Source of the DNA: JAJPKK01 sp963802745
GTDB lineage: Bacteria; Pseudomonadota; Alphaproteobacteria; Rhizobiales; Xanthobacteraceae
Length of the DNA stretch: 64,000 nt
Assembly (NCBI GenBank): GCA_963802745.1
Contig: CAWDKL010000054.1
Location: forward strand, 310,001-374,000
Reading direction: 5' to 3'
The position numbers were made by a program, and so were the translations under genes. Below are positions 8,151 to 16,353 of the stretch, in pieces (the first letter of the stretch is position 1; each line of letters begins with the position of its first letter). The notes under the pieces are model-generated. The model saw only the letters and a list, made by a program, of their open reading frames with translations. It was not told the origin of the DNA and searched no databases.

Positions 8151-9368
8151 TTACCCCCGACTTAGCCAAGCGCCGAGCCGTTGGGTCGCTTCGCGCATGT
8201 CGGCCGTCGCGCCCGCGTAACAGAAGCGGACGAATTTGTGCCCATGGACCGGATCGAAATCGGCGCCCGGCGTTGCCGCGACCCCGGCTTCTTCCAGCAT
8301 GCGCCGGGCGAAATCGAAACTGTCGCGACAAAATCGCGATACGTCCGCATAGAGATAAAACGCGCCATCGACCGGCAGGAAGCTGTCGAACCCGGCGCGC
8401 GGCAAACCTTCCACCAGAATGCGGCGGTTTTCCTCGTAGCCGTGCTTGACCACCTCCATGGCCGCGCACCCATCGAATGCCGCCTCGGCGGCGATTTGCG
8501 ACAGCGCCGGCGCCGAGATGGCGAGGTTTTGCTGCAGCCGCTCGATCGGACGGATCAGGCGCTCGGGGACGACCATCCAGCCGATGCGCCAGCCGGTCAT
8601 GCAGAAATATTTCGAGAACGAATTGATCACGACCGCTTCGCCTGAAAAATCGAGTGCGGTTCTGGGCCTGAACGCATAGTCGAGGCCGTGATAGATTTCG
8701 TCGGAAATGAAGGCGATTCCCTCCGCCTCGGCCGCCCGGACCAGGGCGCCGAGCGCTTGCGCAGTCATCATGGTGCCGGTCGGATTGTTCGGGCTTGCCA
8801 CCAGCACGCCGCGCAGCGGCTGCGCGCGGTGCGCCGCCATGAGCGCTTCGGGCGACAGCGCAAACCGCGTGTCGCCGCTCACCGCGATCGGCACCGGCTC
8901 GCAGCCGAGCGCTGTCAGCACGTTGCGATAGGGCGGATAGCTCGGGCTCGCGAAGGCGACGCGGTCGCCCGGCTCGAACATGGCGAGAAACGCCAGCATG
9001 AACCCTGCCGAAGACCCGGTGGTAATAACGACGCGTTCGGGATCGATCGCCTGCCCGTAGCGCTCGCCGTGATAGCGCGCGATCCGCCGCCGCAGCGACG
9101 CGATGCCGAGCGCCTCCGTGTAGTGGATTTTCCCCGCCGCGAGCGCCGCCTGCGCCGCCGCGATGGCCTGCGCGGGCGCCGGCGCCGCCGGCTGGCCGAT
9201 CTCCATGTGGATGACGTGCCGGCCGGCCGCCCCCAGCCGCGCCGCCGCCGCGACCACGTCCATTACCATGAAGGCCGGCACGTCGCCTCGTGACGGCTTT
9301 GGCCGATCAGAACTGCTCCGACGGCCGAGGCCGTCCGGCACGGCGGCCGTGATGATGCTGCGATTCAT
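8151..9368 (-). CDS. PLP-dependent aminotransferase, class I/II
   Basis: A 405-residue fold-type I aminotransferase. Visible landmarks: SPNNPTG (Asn binding PLP), SDEIYHGLDY (Asp/Tyr pair), and the Schiff-base lysine Lys253 in SFSKYFCMTGWRIGW, followed by the substrate-carboxylate Arg region near the C-terminus (HKFVRFCYA). It belongs to the aspartate/aromatic aminotransferase group; the amino acid used is not determinable. The ATG at 9368 has CGGGAGAACA upstream, so the long open extension to 9536 is not translated. Confidence 0.92.
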   Translation of the reverse strand: MNRSIITAAVPDGLGRRSSSDRPKPSRGDVPAFMVMDVVAAAARLGAAGRHVIHMEIGQPAAPAPAQAIAAAQAALAAGKIHYTEALGIASLRRRIARYHGERYGQAIDPERVVITTGSSAGFMLAFLAMFEPGDRVAFASPSYPPYRNVLTALGCEPVPIAVSGDTRFALSPEALMAAHRAQPLRGVLVASPNNPTGTMMTAQALGALVRAAEAEGIAFISDEIYHGLDYAFRPRTALDFSGEAVVINSFSKYFCMTGWRIGWMVVPERLIRPIERLQQNLAISAPALSQIAAEAAFDGCAAMEVVKHGYEENRRILVEGLPRAGFDSFLPVDGAFYLYADVSRFCRDSFDFARRMLEEAGVAATPGADFDPVHGHKFVRFCYAGATADMREATQRLGAWLSRG

Positions 9369-9599
9369 TGTGTTCTCCCGCTGCAGCCTTAAGCACAACG
9401 CCATGGCCTGAAGCAATGGACCCACGTTTGGCGAAAGCATGCCGGGACCCGAGGGGGCACCCGGGTGCCGGGAACAGCCCGGGATTTGGCCCACGAAAGG
9501 ACCTGTTCGTCGAGCATTGTGGGATGCGAGACGCACAGCCGGGGACCTTGAACGATGCCCCGATGCACCACCCCGAATGTTCTCGATTCGCCGATGTTT

Positions 9600-9972
9600 T
9601 CAGCTGTAGTCCGGGTCCTTACGATGTTCACCGACCACCTCGATCTTGCCGACGATATTGTTGTTGAGCGCGTCAAGATGTTCGGCTGGGATCCACCACT
9701 CCGTATGATAAGAAGATCCTACCTGTCGTATTTCGTAGCGCTCCATGAATGATTTCCGCACTTCAAATTTGGTAACGAATCCCGCATCGCTCTTTTTTAC
9801 ATTCCAGCGCTCGGCAATTTCCCTGGCGTATTTCTCGTTGGTGACCGGATAAAAGATCGGCTGTTCCGGAAGGCGCGGCGGCCACTTGGTGAAATCGGTT
9901 CTTTTCACCAACTCCAGTTCTTCCGGGCCGGTGGGTGGTGGGTCGGTAGAGGGTTATTGTTTCGATGCCCAC
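9600..9972 (-). pseudogene. Small ADP-ribosylation/crystallin J1-like protein, frameshifted
   Basis: The N-terminal coding piece starts at GTG 9972 and reads ETITLYRPT; the rest (from about 9930 down to 9600) lies in another frame and reads TGPEELELVKRTDFTKW and on to WWIPAEHLDALNNNIVG. The two join exactly if one copy of the 7-bp direct repeat at 9930-9943 is removed, giving ITLYRPTGPEELELV. From memory such roughly 120-residue proteins are annotated ADP-ribosylation/crystallin J1; the activity is unproven. A GTG at 9911 with GGAG upstream could still start a 103-residue truncated product. Confidence 0.75.
9930..9943. repeat. 7-bp tandem duplication causing a frameshift
   Basis: GGTGGGT is present as two perfect adjacent copies (9930-9936, 9937-9943). 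Seven is not a multiple of three, so the duplication breaks the reading frame of the gene on the minus strand. Confidence 0.85.
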
Positions 9973-10056
9973 AAATCACATCTCGCGGTGTTGATGTTCG
10001 CAAGGGGTGCGTTCTCGGGGGGCGTCCGTTGCCTAAAAAGGACGTCAAGGTGCGGG

Positions 10057-10521
10057 TCAGTTCTTGAGGGGGCGGTTCAGCTCCGTACGCCAGCGCGAAG
10101 GCTCAGGCGTCGATTGTGGACCGACCGAATACAGTTCCCACAAGTTACCGGCCTGCTCGTGCCCATTCGCCTGCATCCACTGATCGAATGCGCCCCAGGC
10201 CGACGGAAGTCCATCATAGGAACCATGATAAATCGTGCGCGCAACCTTTACTGCAGGAAGCTCGCCAGGTTTCACGCGTCCGCTAGCCTTCACCGGTGAA
10301 GCAACCTTCACGCCCAACTCGAAATCGAAGGTATCCGGGCTCATCTTGAGATGGTGAGCGAAAACGGCGCCGACTGGCTCCACGCCTTGTGCAGCGAGGG
10401 CCGTCATCAATTCGCCCACGGCGGGGCCGAACACTTTCATCATCTCGCTGCGCGCAACGGTGAGATGAATGACGGCGGCCGGTTGAGCTTCAGTCTGAAG
10501 AATCTGGGGTGTTTCGATCAT
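10057..10521 (-). CDS. GyrI-like effector-binding domain protein
   Basis: A 154-residue protein with a stand-alone GyrI-like (AraC effector-binding) domain: VIHLTVARSEMMKVFGPAVG, FDFELGVKV, ARTIYHGSYDGLPSAWGAF and the terminal W-ELYSVGPQSTPEPSRWRTEL, where the family glutamate sits. Such proteins bind cationic or hydrophobic small molecules or sequester them. No DNA-binding domain is attached. The ATG at 10521 follows AGGTGA at about 6 nt; the GTG at 10530 overlaps that site and is less likely. Confidence 0.85.
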   Translation of the reverse strand: MIETPQILQTEAQPAAVIHLTVARSEMMKVFGPAVGELMTALAAQGVEPVGAVFAHHLKMSPDTFDFELGVKVASPVKASGRVKPGELPAVKVARTIYHGSYDGLPSAWGAFDQWMQANGHEQAGNLWELYSVGPQSTPEPSRWRTELNRPLKN

Positions 10522-10689
10522 GGCGCTCACCTGAATTCCGTATCGAAGGTATTTGCTGGCTCAGTTCAACACTTCGAATCTGGCGGAGCGTGCCTCCGCG
10601 GGTCGCCAGCATTGCGGTCCGCGTCGCGGCATCGTCAGTGCCGGAGGAATGGCCGGCTATGTCGCCCAATTGCTGAAAAGGCCGCGCAC

Positions 10690-11229
10690 TCAACCTCGCC
10701 GCGATCCGCGACGCGCGTGCCGATCGTTGTGTGGGCTGCTTCCTTCACCGGATTCCGAGCCTGACGTCGAGGTGCGCTTCACATCGGTGCAGCTGACCAC
10801 GCTCGACTCGGTCTTGCCGCCGGCATGCGTGTAGCAAAACGACAGCACGTTGCCGTCGATGTGCCCGTTGAGATAACCGTCGGTATCGACGAGCAGCAGT
10901 GTCTTGTTGTCCTTGCCGGTGAGTTCGCCGATCATCGGCTCATGGGTTTCCTCGCCGTTGCCGGAAAACGTCTGCATGCCCCAGAACCGGCGACCCTCCT
11001 GCCCGGTGACCTCGATCACGAGGTCCTTCTCGAACATGCCGGGCTTCTCGAACGTGCCCTGGTTCGACGGCCAGTGCGGCGCGGCGCCGGCAACGATGGA
11101 GTAGGTCTTTCCCACCCACTTGCCCTTGATATCGGGAACCGGACCGGCAGCGAGCGCCGGATATGCCGCAATTGCACCGAGCGCCAGGGCGCACACCATC
11201 GTTAGTTCGGTGCATTGAATTCGCATCAT
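10690..11229 (-). CDS. Exported hypothetical protein
   Basis: A 179-residue protein with a clear signal peptide (TMVCALALGAIAAYPALAAG) after the double-Met start at 11229/11226, which has GGAGAACA upstream. The mature part, about 110 residues, begins VPDIKGKWVGKTYSIV and contains TGQEGRRFWGMQTF and LLLVDTDGYLNGHIDGN, suggesting a small beta-barrel. The last 25 residues are Ser/Gly/Arg-rich and may be disordered. Function unknown; similar exported proteins occur in Bradyrhizobium. Confidence 0.75.
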   Translation of the reverse strand: MMRIQCTELTMVCALALGAIAAYPALAAGPVPDIKGKWVGKTYSIVAGAAPHWPSNQGTFEKPGMFEKDLVIEVTGQEGRRFWGMQTFSGNGEETHEPMIGELTGKDNKTLLLVDTDGYLNGHIDGNVLSFCYTHAGGKTESSVVSCTDVKRTSTSGSESGEGSSPHNDRHARRGSRRG

Positions 11230-11497
11230 GTTTGTTCTCCGGAACGAGGTTTGGGCTAGGTTAGGCTGGTCTGCGCCGTCCGGCGACGGGCGGCTCGGTA
11301 AGGCCGAAGAAGAGTTGCACGGTCTCTCCTTGCCACCCGAGACGTTGGCACGTCCTGCGGGCCGCTTTGATACAATGATTTTCGGTGCGTTCGGAAGGGG
11401 GAATTCAGCTATCATCCGCGGTCATCATGGTGCCGGTGCTGGACTCGTCACCAGTAAGCCGCGCAGCCGGCGCCGTGAACAGCCGGCAATCTCTACC
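11230..11497. other. Intergenic region, nothing recognised
   Basis: 268 bp between two minus-strand genes. It contains the promoter of the exported protein. No RNA or repeat recognised. Confidence 0.4.
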
Positions 11498-12949
11498 TCA
11501 AAACGATCCCACCACGGACCCCAGCACAATCACGGCCACCAGCGCCGCGATGGCGCCGACGATGGCGACCATGACGATATCGCGGTAACTTTCCCGGTGG
11601 GTCGATCCGCACACGGTGAGCAGTGTGATGACGGCACCATTGTGCGGCAGGCTGTCGAGCGTGCCTGAGCCGATCACCGCGACGCGGTGCAGCAGGTCCG
11701 GGCTCAGGCCGATGGCGGCCGCGCGCTCCATATAGGTGGTGCCGAGCGCGTCGAGCGCGATGGTCAGGCCGCCGGAGGCCGAGCCGGTGAGGGCGGCCAG
11801 GATGTTGGTCGCCGCCGCCAGCGACACCAACGGCCCGCCGCCGATGCCCAGCACCCAGTCGCGCACGGCCTCGAACGCCGGCATCGCCGCCACCACCGCG
11901 CCGAAGCCCACCAGGCTGGCGACGCTGACGCAGGGCAGGACGGACGCGTTGGCGCCGGCATCCATGGTTTGCCGCACCGTCGGCAACCTGCGAAAATTGA
12001 TCGCGACCGCGGTTGCGATGGCGCAGGCCAGTGCGGTGACCACCGCCCAGACGCCGCCGACCGCGGAAAGCGAGGTGCTGCCCCAGCGCGGCTCGGCGAG
12101 GAAGCCGGTGTCGAGCGCCGGCAGGATCGAAAACGACATGGTGAGATTGACGGCGATCACCACCACCAGCGGCAACGCGGCCAAAATGACCGGCGGCGGC
12201 GTGCTCGCCGTCTGCCCGTGGGTGATTTCCGCCGGGTCGAATTCGCGTGCAGTGGTGGCGCGCTCGCGCAAGGTCTCGTCCGTTGCCAAGTCCCGCGCAA
12301 CCGTGCCGCTATCGCCGAAACCTTCGCCGCTTTTGCGCGCGCGCGCCTCCTGGCGGGTGAGCCACCACATGCCGAAGCCGAGCATGATCAGCGACGCCAG
12401 AACGCCGAGCCCGGGTGCCGCGAACGGCGTGGTGCCGAAGAACGGCATCGGGATCGCGTTTTGGATCGAGGGCGTTCCGGGCAGCGCCGACATCGTGAAG
12501 GTCGAGGTTCCGAGCGCGATGGCCGCAGGCATGAGCCGGCGCGGAATGTTGGCCGATCGGAACAGCTCTTGCGCCATCGGAGCCAGCACGAAAAAGGCGA
12601 CGAATAGGCTAACTCCGCCATAGGTCACGAGAGCGCCGGCGAGCACGACCGCGAGGATCGCCCGCCGTTCGCCAAGTCGATTCGTCATGAAATTCGCGAT
12701 GGTCGAAACCGAGCCGGAGTCCTCCATCAGCTTGCCGAACAGCGCACCCAGGAGGAACAATGGAAAAAACTGCCCGATGAAGCCGGCAGCGCTGCCCATG
12801 AAGGTCTGGGTCCAGTGCGCCAGCAGCGGTTCGCCCGCCAGCAACGCCGCGATTAGCGCCGCGGCCGGGCCGAGCAACAGTACGCTCCAGCCGCGGAACG
12901 CCAGCGCCACCAACAGGCCGAGCCCGAGAAGAATGCCCAAAAGCCCCAT
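11498..12949 (-). CDS. GntP-family permease
   Basis: A 483-residue polytopic inner-membrane transporter of the gluconate:H+ symporter (GntP) family, with about 12 hydrophobic segments. Typical family stretches are GPAAALIAALLAGEPLL, FPLFLLGALFGKLMEDSG, ALGTSTFTMSALPGTPSIQN and the C-terminal GSGTLDSLPHNGAVITLL. Family members carry gluconate, hydroxybutyrate or other hydroxy-acids. It starts 3 nt after a patatin-like gene, so the pair is one transcription unit; that partner suggests 3-hydroxybutyrate or a related short hydroxy-acid as substrate (inference). Confidence 0.9.
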   Translation of the reverse strand: MGLLGILLGLGLLVALAFRGWSVLLLGPAAALIAALLAGEPLLAHWTQTFMGSAAGFIGQFFPLFLLGALFGKLMEDSGSVSTIANFMTNRLGERRAILAVVLAGALVTYGGVSLFVAFFVLAPMAQELFRSANIPRRLMPAAIALGTSTFTMSALPGTPSIQNAIPMPFFGTTPFAAPGLGVLASLIMLGFGMWWLTRQEARARKSGEGFGDSGTVARDLATDETLRERATTAREFDPAEITHGQTASTPPPVILAALPLVVVIAVNLTMSFSILPALDTGFLAEPRWGSTSLSAVGGVWAVVTALACAIATAVAINFRRLPTVRQTMDAGANASVLPCVSVASLVGFGAVVAAMPAFEAVRDWVLGIGGGPLVSLAAATNILAALTGSASGGLTIALDALGTTYMERAAAIGLSPDLLHRVAVIGSGTLDSLPHNGAVITLLTVCGSTHRESYRDIVMVAIVGAIAALVAVIVLGSVVGSF

Positions 12950-12952
12950 CGG

Positions 12953-13990
12953 TCAGCACTCCGCCAGCAGCATATCCAAATCGGCCGTAGAGCGCTTGCC
13001 GAGATCGTCGCCATGCGCCTCCAGGAATTCGCTCGCGGCCCGGCGACCTTCCGCTCGCAGCATGGTGAGAAATTCCCATTCGGCATTGAGCTTCGAGGAA
13101 GCGCCGAGTTGCGCCAGCATGTCGGTCATGATCCGGTGGGTCCGCATTTGCGCCCAGCGGGCGCCCTCTCCGGTGCCGGGGTCGGCGACCTGGCGTAGCA
13201 ACGCAATCATCCGCAATTCTTTGGTGAGCGGTGAATTGAAGGAAATCTCATTGAGCCGATCAAGAATCTCCGAGGCCGTTCGCGGCGTGTCCGGCCGTTC
13301 GCGCGGATTAATCTGTACCAAGATGGTGTCGTGCGCTTCGCTTTCGCGAACCAGCGGCGTGATGGTGGGATTGCCGGCGAAGCCGCCGTCCCAATAGGCC
13401 TCGCCGTCGATTTCGATCGCCCGGAACATGGTCGGCAGACACGCCGACGCGAGCAAGACATCGGCCGATATCTCGCCGTTGCGAAAGATATGGCCACGGC
13501 CGGTTCGCACATTGGTGGCGGTGATGAACAGCATGATCGGCGAACGGGCGAGCCGCTCAAAGTCGATGCTCTCGGCGAGAATTTTTCGCAATGGATTGTA
13601 GCCGAGCGGATTGAGATCATAAGGCGACAGCACCCGCGACGCCAAGTCCATCGCGATATAGGCCGGCGAAGTATCAAGCGCCCAGCGGCCCAGTAGCCGG
13701 TCCCAGAGCGAACGCTGCAGCGGGCTGAAAGCGGCGGCGCGCGAAACGCGCTGCCAATAGCGATCGAGCGCCGCCCGCGCTCCCGCGGCACCACCCTCCA
13801 CCCATCCGTCGGCCAACACAGCGGCGTTCATTGCGCCGGCCGAGGTGCCGGAAATTGCGACCATGCGCAGCCAGGGTTCCTCCAGAAGGCGGTCCAGCAC
13901 GCCCCAGGTGAATGCCCCATGGGAGCCGCCGCCCTGAAGGGCAAGGTCCACTGCAACGGGGTGTCGCGCGCCGCTGTCCGAATTCACCAA
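12953..13990 (-). CDS. Patatin-like phospholipase with DUF3734-type C-terminus
   Basis: A 345-residue cytosolic patatin-family hydrolase. The oxyanion motif QGGGSHG (19-25), the nucleophile Ser50 in GTSAG and the catalytic Asp201 in DGG are all present. The C-terminal third (RLNEISFNSPLTKELRMI, LGASSKLNAEWEFLTML) is the DUF3734 region found with this subgroup. In rhizobia the subgroup is often beside 3-hydroxybutyrate dehydrogenase genes, and here it precedes a GntP permease, suggesting a role in polyhydroxybutyrate or lipid turnover (inference). Confidence 0.92.
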   Translation of the reverse strand: MVNSDSGARHPVAVDLALQGGGSHGAFTWGVLDRLLEEPWLRMVAISGTSAGAMNAAVLADGWVEGGAAGARAALDRYWQRVSRAAAFSPLQRSLWDRLLGRWALDTSPAYIAMDLASRVLSPYDLNPLGYNPLRKILAESIDFERLARSPIMLFITATNVRTGRGHIFRNGEISADVLLASACLPTMFRAIEIDGEAYWDGGFAGNPTITPLVRESEAHDTILVQINPRERPDTPRTASEILDRLNEISFNSPLTKELRMIALLRQVADPGTGEGARWAQMRTHRIMTDMLAQLGASSKLNAEWEFLTMLRAEGRRAASEFLEAHGDDLGKRSTADLDMLLAEC

Positions 13991-14090
13991 AATATCCTTA
14001 TGTGACCTGTCGACCTTGAAAAGATGTACCGCGGCGTCTGCGACATACTTGATATCGTCTGCAGCAAATGTTGGGCCAGTAGATGATCAC

Positions 14091-14309
14091 TCAACCTGTG
14101 CGGGACCGTTCATACGTCCGACGCAACAGCATAAACAGGGTGCCGCCGGTTACGGCACCCAGCACATAGACCAGGAAGACCAGAATCGCCATGCGGATCC
14201 GTATGCTGAAACCGAGAAACGACACCGTCACGACCTCGAAATTCTGGAAGGCGAAGACGACGACGGCTGCGGCGAACAGCGCGATAATGGTCAGATACAT
14301 CCAACGCAT
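14091..14309 (-). CDS. LapA-domain (DUF1049) small membrane protein
   Basis: A 72-residue inner-membrane protein with two transmembrane helices (MYLTIIALFAAAVVVFAFQN and ILVFLVYVLGAVTGGTLF) and the LapA-type NFEVVTVSFLG turn between them. AGGAGC sits 7 nt before the ATG at 14309; the in-frame ATG at 14315 is too close to it. LapA-like proteins help assemble lipopolysaccharide in enterobacteria; here the role is unproven. Confidence 0.85.
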   Translation of the reverse strand: MRWMYLTIIALFAAAVVVFAFQNFEVVTVSFLGFSIRIRMAILVFLVYVLGAVTGGTLFMLLRRTYERSRTG

Positions 14310-14516
14310 GGCCATGCTCCTGCGCGCATTCCGTCGTTCTTCGGTCGGTCGGCCCAGCAAACGCCAGGCGCGTTCGCGGGCTATCGATATCCGGAGCCCC
14401 CGTCGGATCGGGGCAGCACGGGAGGAGGTCGCGTTTTCGGGTGAACAGGCTGCGCTCTGCTCACCCGGCAACCTGCGACACACCGTGGCCTAGACTAAAT
14501 CCCGATCTAGACGGGT

Positions 14517-15086
14517 CTAGGCGGCTGCCCGCTGGCGCAAGCCGAGGCCTAGACCGACCCAGCCGGCTCCCGCAAACACGAGGTCGACACCAAGGAAAAT
14601 CCCGAGGGTATAGAGGCTGGACACCGGCCAATGCGACACGACGATGAGTTCGAGCAGCAGCGTGATCACGCCGGATATGGCAATCCAGATCCAGGGCATC
14701 TCCTCCTTCATGCCGAAAGCAAGAATGATTTGCATGATTCCGGACGCGATCAGCGCGATGCCGAGGATGAGGGTCAACAGTGCTGCCGCCAGCAAGGGAT
14801 TTTCGAAGGTGACGAATCCGGCGACGATATAGAGCGCGCCGAGCAGCGCCCACAGCAAGAATTTGCCCCACGTTTTCACCTGGAAGGCATTGATCACCTC
14901 GGCGACGCCGGCGACGATCATCATGATTCCAACGACGAAAACACTGGCAACCGTTGCCATGACGACGCTTCCGAGCGCGATGAAGCCGGCAATCAAATAG
15001 ACGACCCCAAGCGCGACGATCCACCAGCATTTGGCGCGCAATGGCTCTAGGGTCACAGGCTTCGCGACATCGGTCAGGCTGGACAT
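14517..15086 (-). CDS. HdeD-family acid-resistance membrane protein
   Basis: A 189-residue protein with six transmembrane helices in three repeated pairs (WWIVALGVVYLIAGFIAL, FLLWALLGALYIVAGFVTF, WIWIAISGVITLLLELIVV), the DUF308/HdeD pattern. GGAGA stands 6 nt before the ATG at 15086. HdeD is linked to acid resistance at high cell density in E. coli; many alphaproteobacteria have uncharacterised copies. Upstream sequence carries short direct repeats (15171-15239). Confidence 0.88.
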   Translation of the reverse strand: MSSLTDVAKPVTLEPLRAKCWWIVALGVVYLIAGFIALGSVVMATVASVFVVGIMMIVAGVAEVINAFQVKTWGKFLLWALLGALYIVAGFVTFENPLLAAALLTLILGIALIASGIMQIILAFGMKEEMPWIWIAISGVITLLLELIVVSHWPVSSLYTLGIFLGVDLVFAGAGWVGLGLGLRQRAAA

Positions 15087-15170
15087 CGGCATTCTCCAAA
15101 AATTCGGGAACGCACCACGACGTGGTTGCGGCACCTCATCATATGTGCGTGATGTGGATGACGCGCTTTA

Positions 15171-15203
15171 GTGTCGATTTCGTGTCGATTGGGTGTCGAA
15201 CGG
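15171..15203. repeat. Three 11-bp direct repeats (GTGTCGA-)
   Basis: GTGTCGATTTC, GTGTCGATTGG and GTGTCGAACGG follow one another without gap, one helical turn each. CGAACGGCCAA then occurs at 15197-15207 and again at 15229-15239. They lie in the 318-bp divergent region between the HdeD and RlpA genes and could be regulator-binding iterons. Confidence 0.55.
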
Positions 15204-15404
15204 CCAATAAGCGGCCGATGGCGGCTCGCGAACGGCCAACGCCTTGTTTTTGGCGTATTTGCTAAAATTATAGGTGGTCCAAAGGAGACGCTTTCTTCAA
15301 CGGTAGGATCGAGCTATAGTCGCAAACTGGGGTTGGCCGGCGATGACATTTAGCGCCGAAGGGCTGCGGCCGATGCCGCGACCGGAGCCGGAGTACGGGG
15401 ATCG

Positions 15405-16241
15405 ATGAACCTGGGGGGACGGTGGGGCGGGGGCAGCGGCACCCCATTTTGCGCGGTGGCAGCCCTGTGTCTGCTCGCGAATTGCTCGGGCGCCGACCGG
15501 ATCAGCAGCATCGATCCGCGTTATGGCGGGCCATCGAGCGCGCGTTTGATCGCGCCAGGCGAACCGGTGCCGAAGGGCGGTGGCGTCTACCAAGTCGGTA
15601 AACCATATTCCGTCGGCGGCCGGACCTATGTGCCGGCGGAGAATCCAAATTACCGGGCCGAAGGCGCAGCATCATGGTACGGTGAAGATTTCCATGGCCA
15701 TGCGACCGCCAACGGCGAAATCTTCGACATGCATTCGCTGTCGGCGGCGCATCCCACGTTGCCGATCCCGAGCTATGTACGGGTGACCAACCTGGCCAAT
15801 CATCGTTCGGTGATCGTACGGGTGAACGATCGCGGTCCGTATTATTCCAACCGCGTCATCGACGTTTCGATTAAGACGGCCACGTTGCTTGGATTTCTAG
15901 CGAGCGGTACCGCTTCGGTCAGGGTGGAATATGTCGGGCGAGCGCCGCTCGAGGGTTCGGACGACGGTGCGCTGATAGCGACGCTGCGCGAAGGGACGCC
16001 GGCCCCAGCTCCATCCGACACCAACATTGCGAGCGGCAAGCCGGTCGCGCCGACCGTGATCGCGCGGGGCGGTTCAAGCGATATGCCGATCCCGTTGCGG
16101 CGGCCCTATTCGCTGGGAAATGGATCGGGTGTTGCGGTTTCGGCGACGCGTGGCTCGGAGGTATCCGCGTTCGCACCAAGCTCGGATTCCACGCGTGACG
16201 GCCTGTTGCTACCCTCACTTAGTTTGCGAGGTACCAATTGA
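15405..16241 (+). CDS. rlpA: RlpA-like septal ring lytic transglycosylase/lipoprotein
   Basis: A 278-residue envelope protein. The N-terminus is a lipoprotein signal ending LLANC with Cys27 as the likely lipidated residue. The double-psi beta-barrel spans about residues 80-175 and shows the RlpA signatures EGAASWYGEDFHGHATANGE, FDMHSLSAAHPTLP and VNDRGPYYSNRVIDVS; the catalytic Asp of NDRGP is kept. RlpA cleaves peptide-free glycan strands. There is no SPOR domain; the C-terminal 90 residues are Ser/Pro/Ala-rich and probably unstructured. Confidence 0.92.
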   Translation: MNLGGRWGGGSGTPFCAVAALCLLANCSGADRISSIDPRYGGPSSARLIAPGEPVPKGGGVYQVGKPYSVGGRTYVPAENPNYRAEGAASWYGEDFHGHATANGEIFDMHSLSAAHPTLPIPSYVRVTNLANHRSVIVRVNDRGPYYSNRVIDVSIKTATLLGFLASGTASVRVEYVGRAPLEGSDDGALIATLREGTPAPAPSDTNIASGKPVAPTVIARGGSSDMPIPLRRPYSLGNGSGVAVSATRGSEVSAFAPSSDSTRDGLLLPSLSLRGTN

Positions 16242-16353
16242 TATCTGGTTTTATCGTTATTTAACATGCATCGGGTTGCACTATGAATTCGCGGTTTACG
16301 CGTTAGTCGCGTGGGCGTGAGGACGATATCGCATTGAATTTGGGGGAGGCGGC

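Noticed and set aside
11687..12607. Long plus-strand frames opposite the GntP permease
   Set aside because: The permease has clear membrane helices and family motifs; the opposite frames are Arg/Gln/Gly-rich with no motif.
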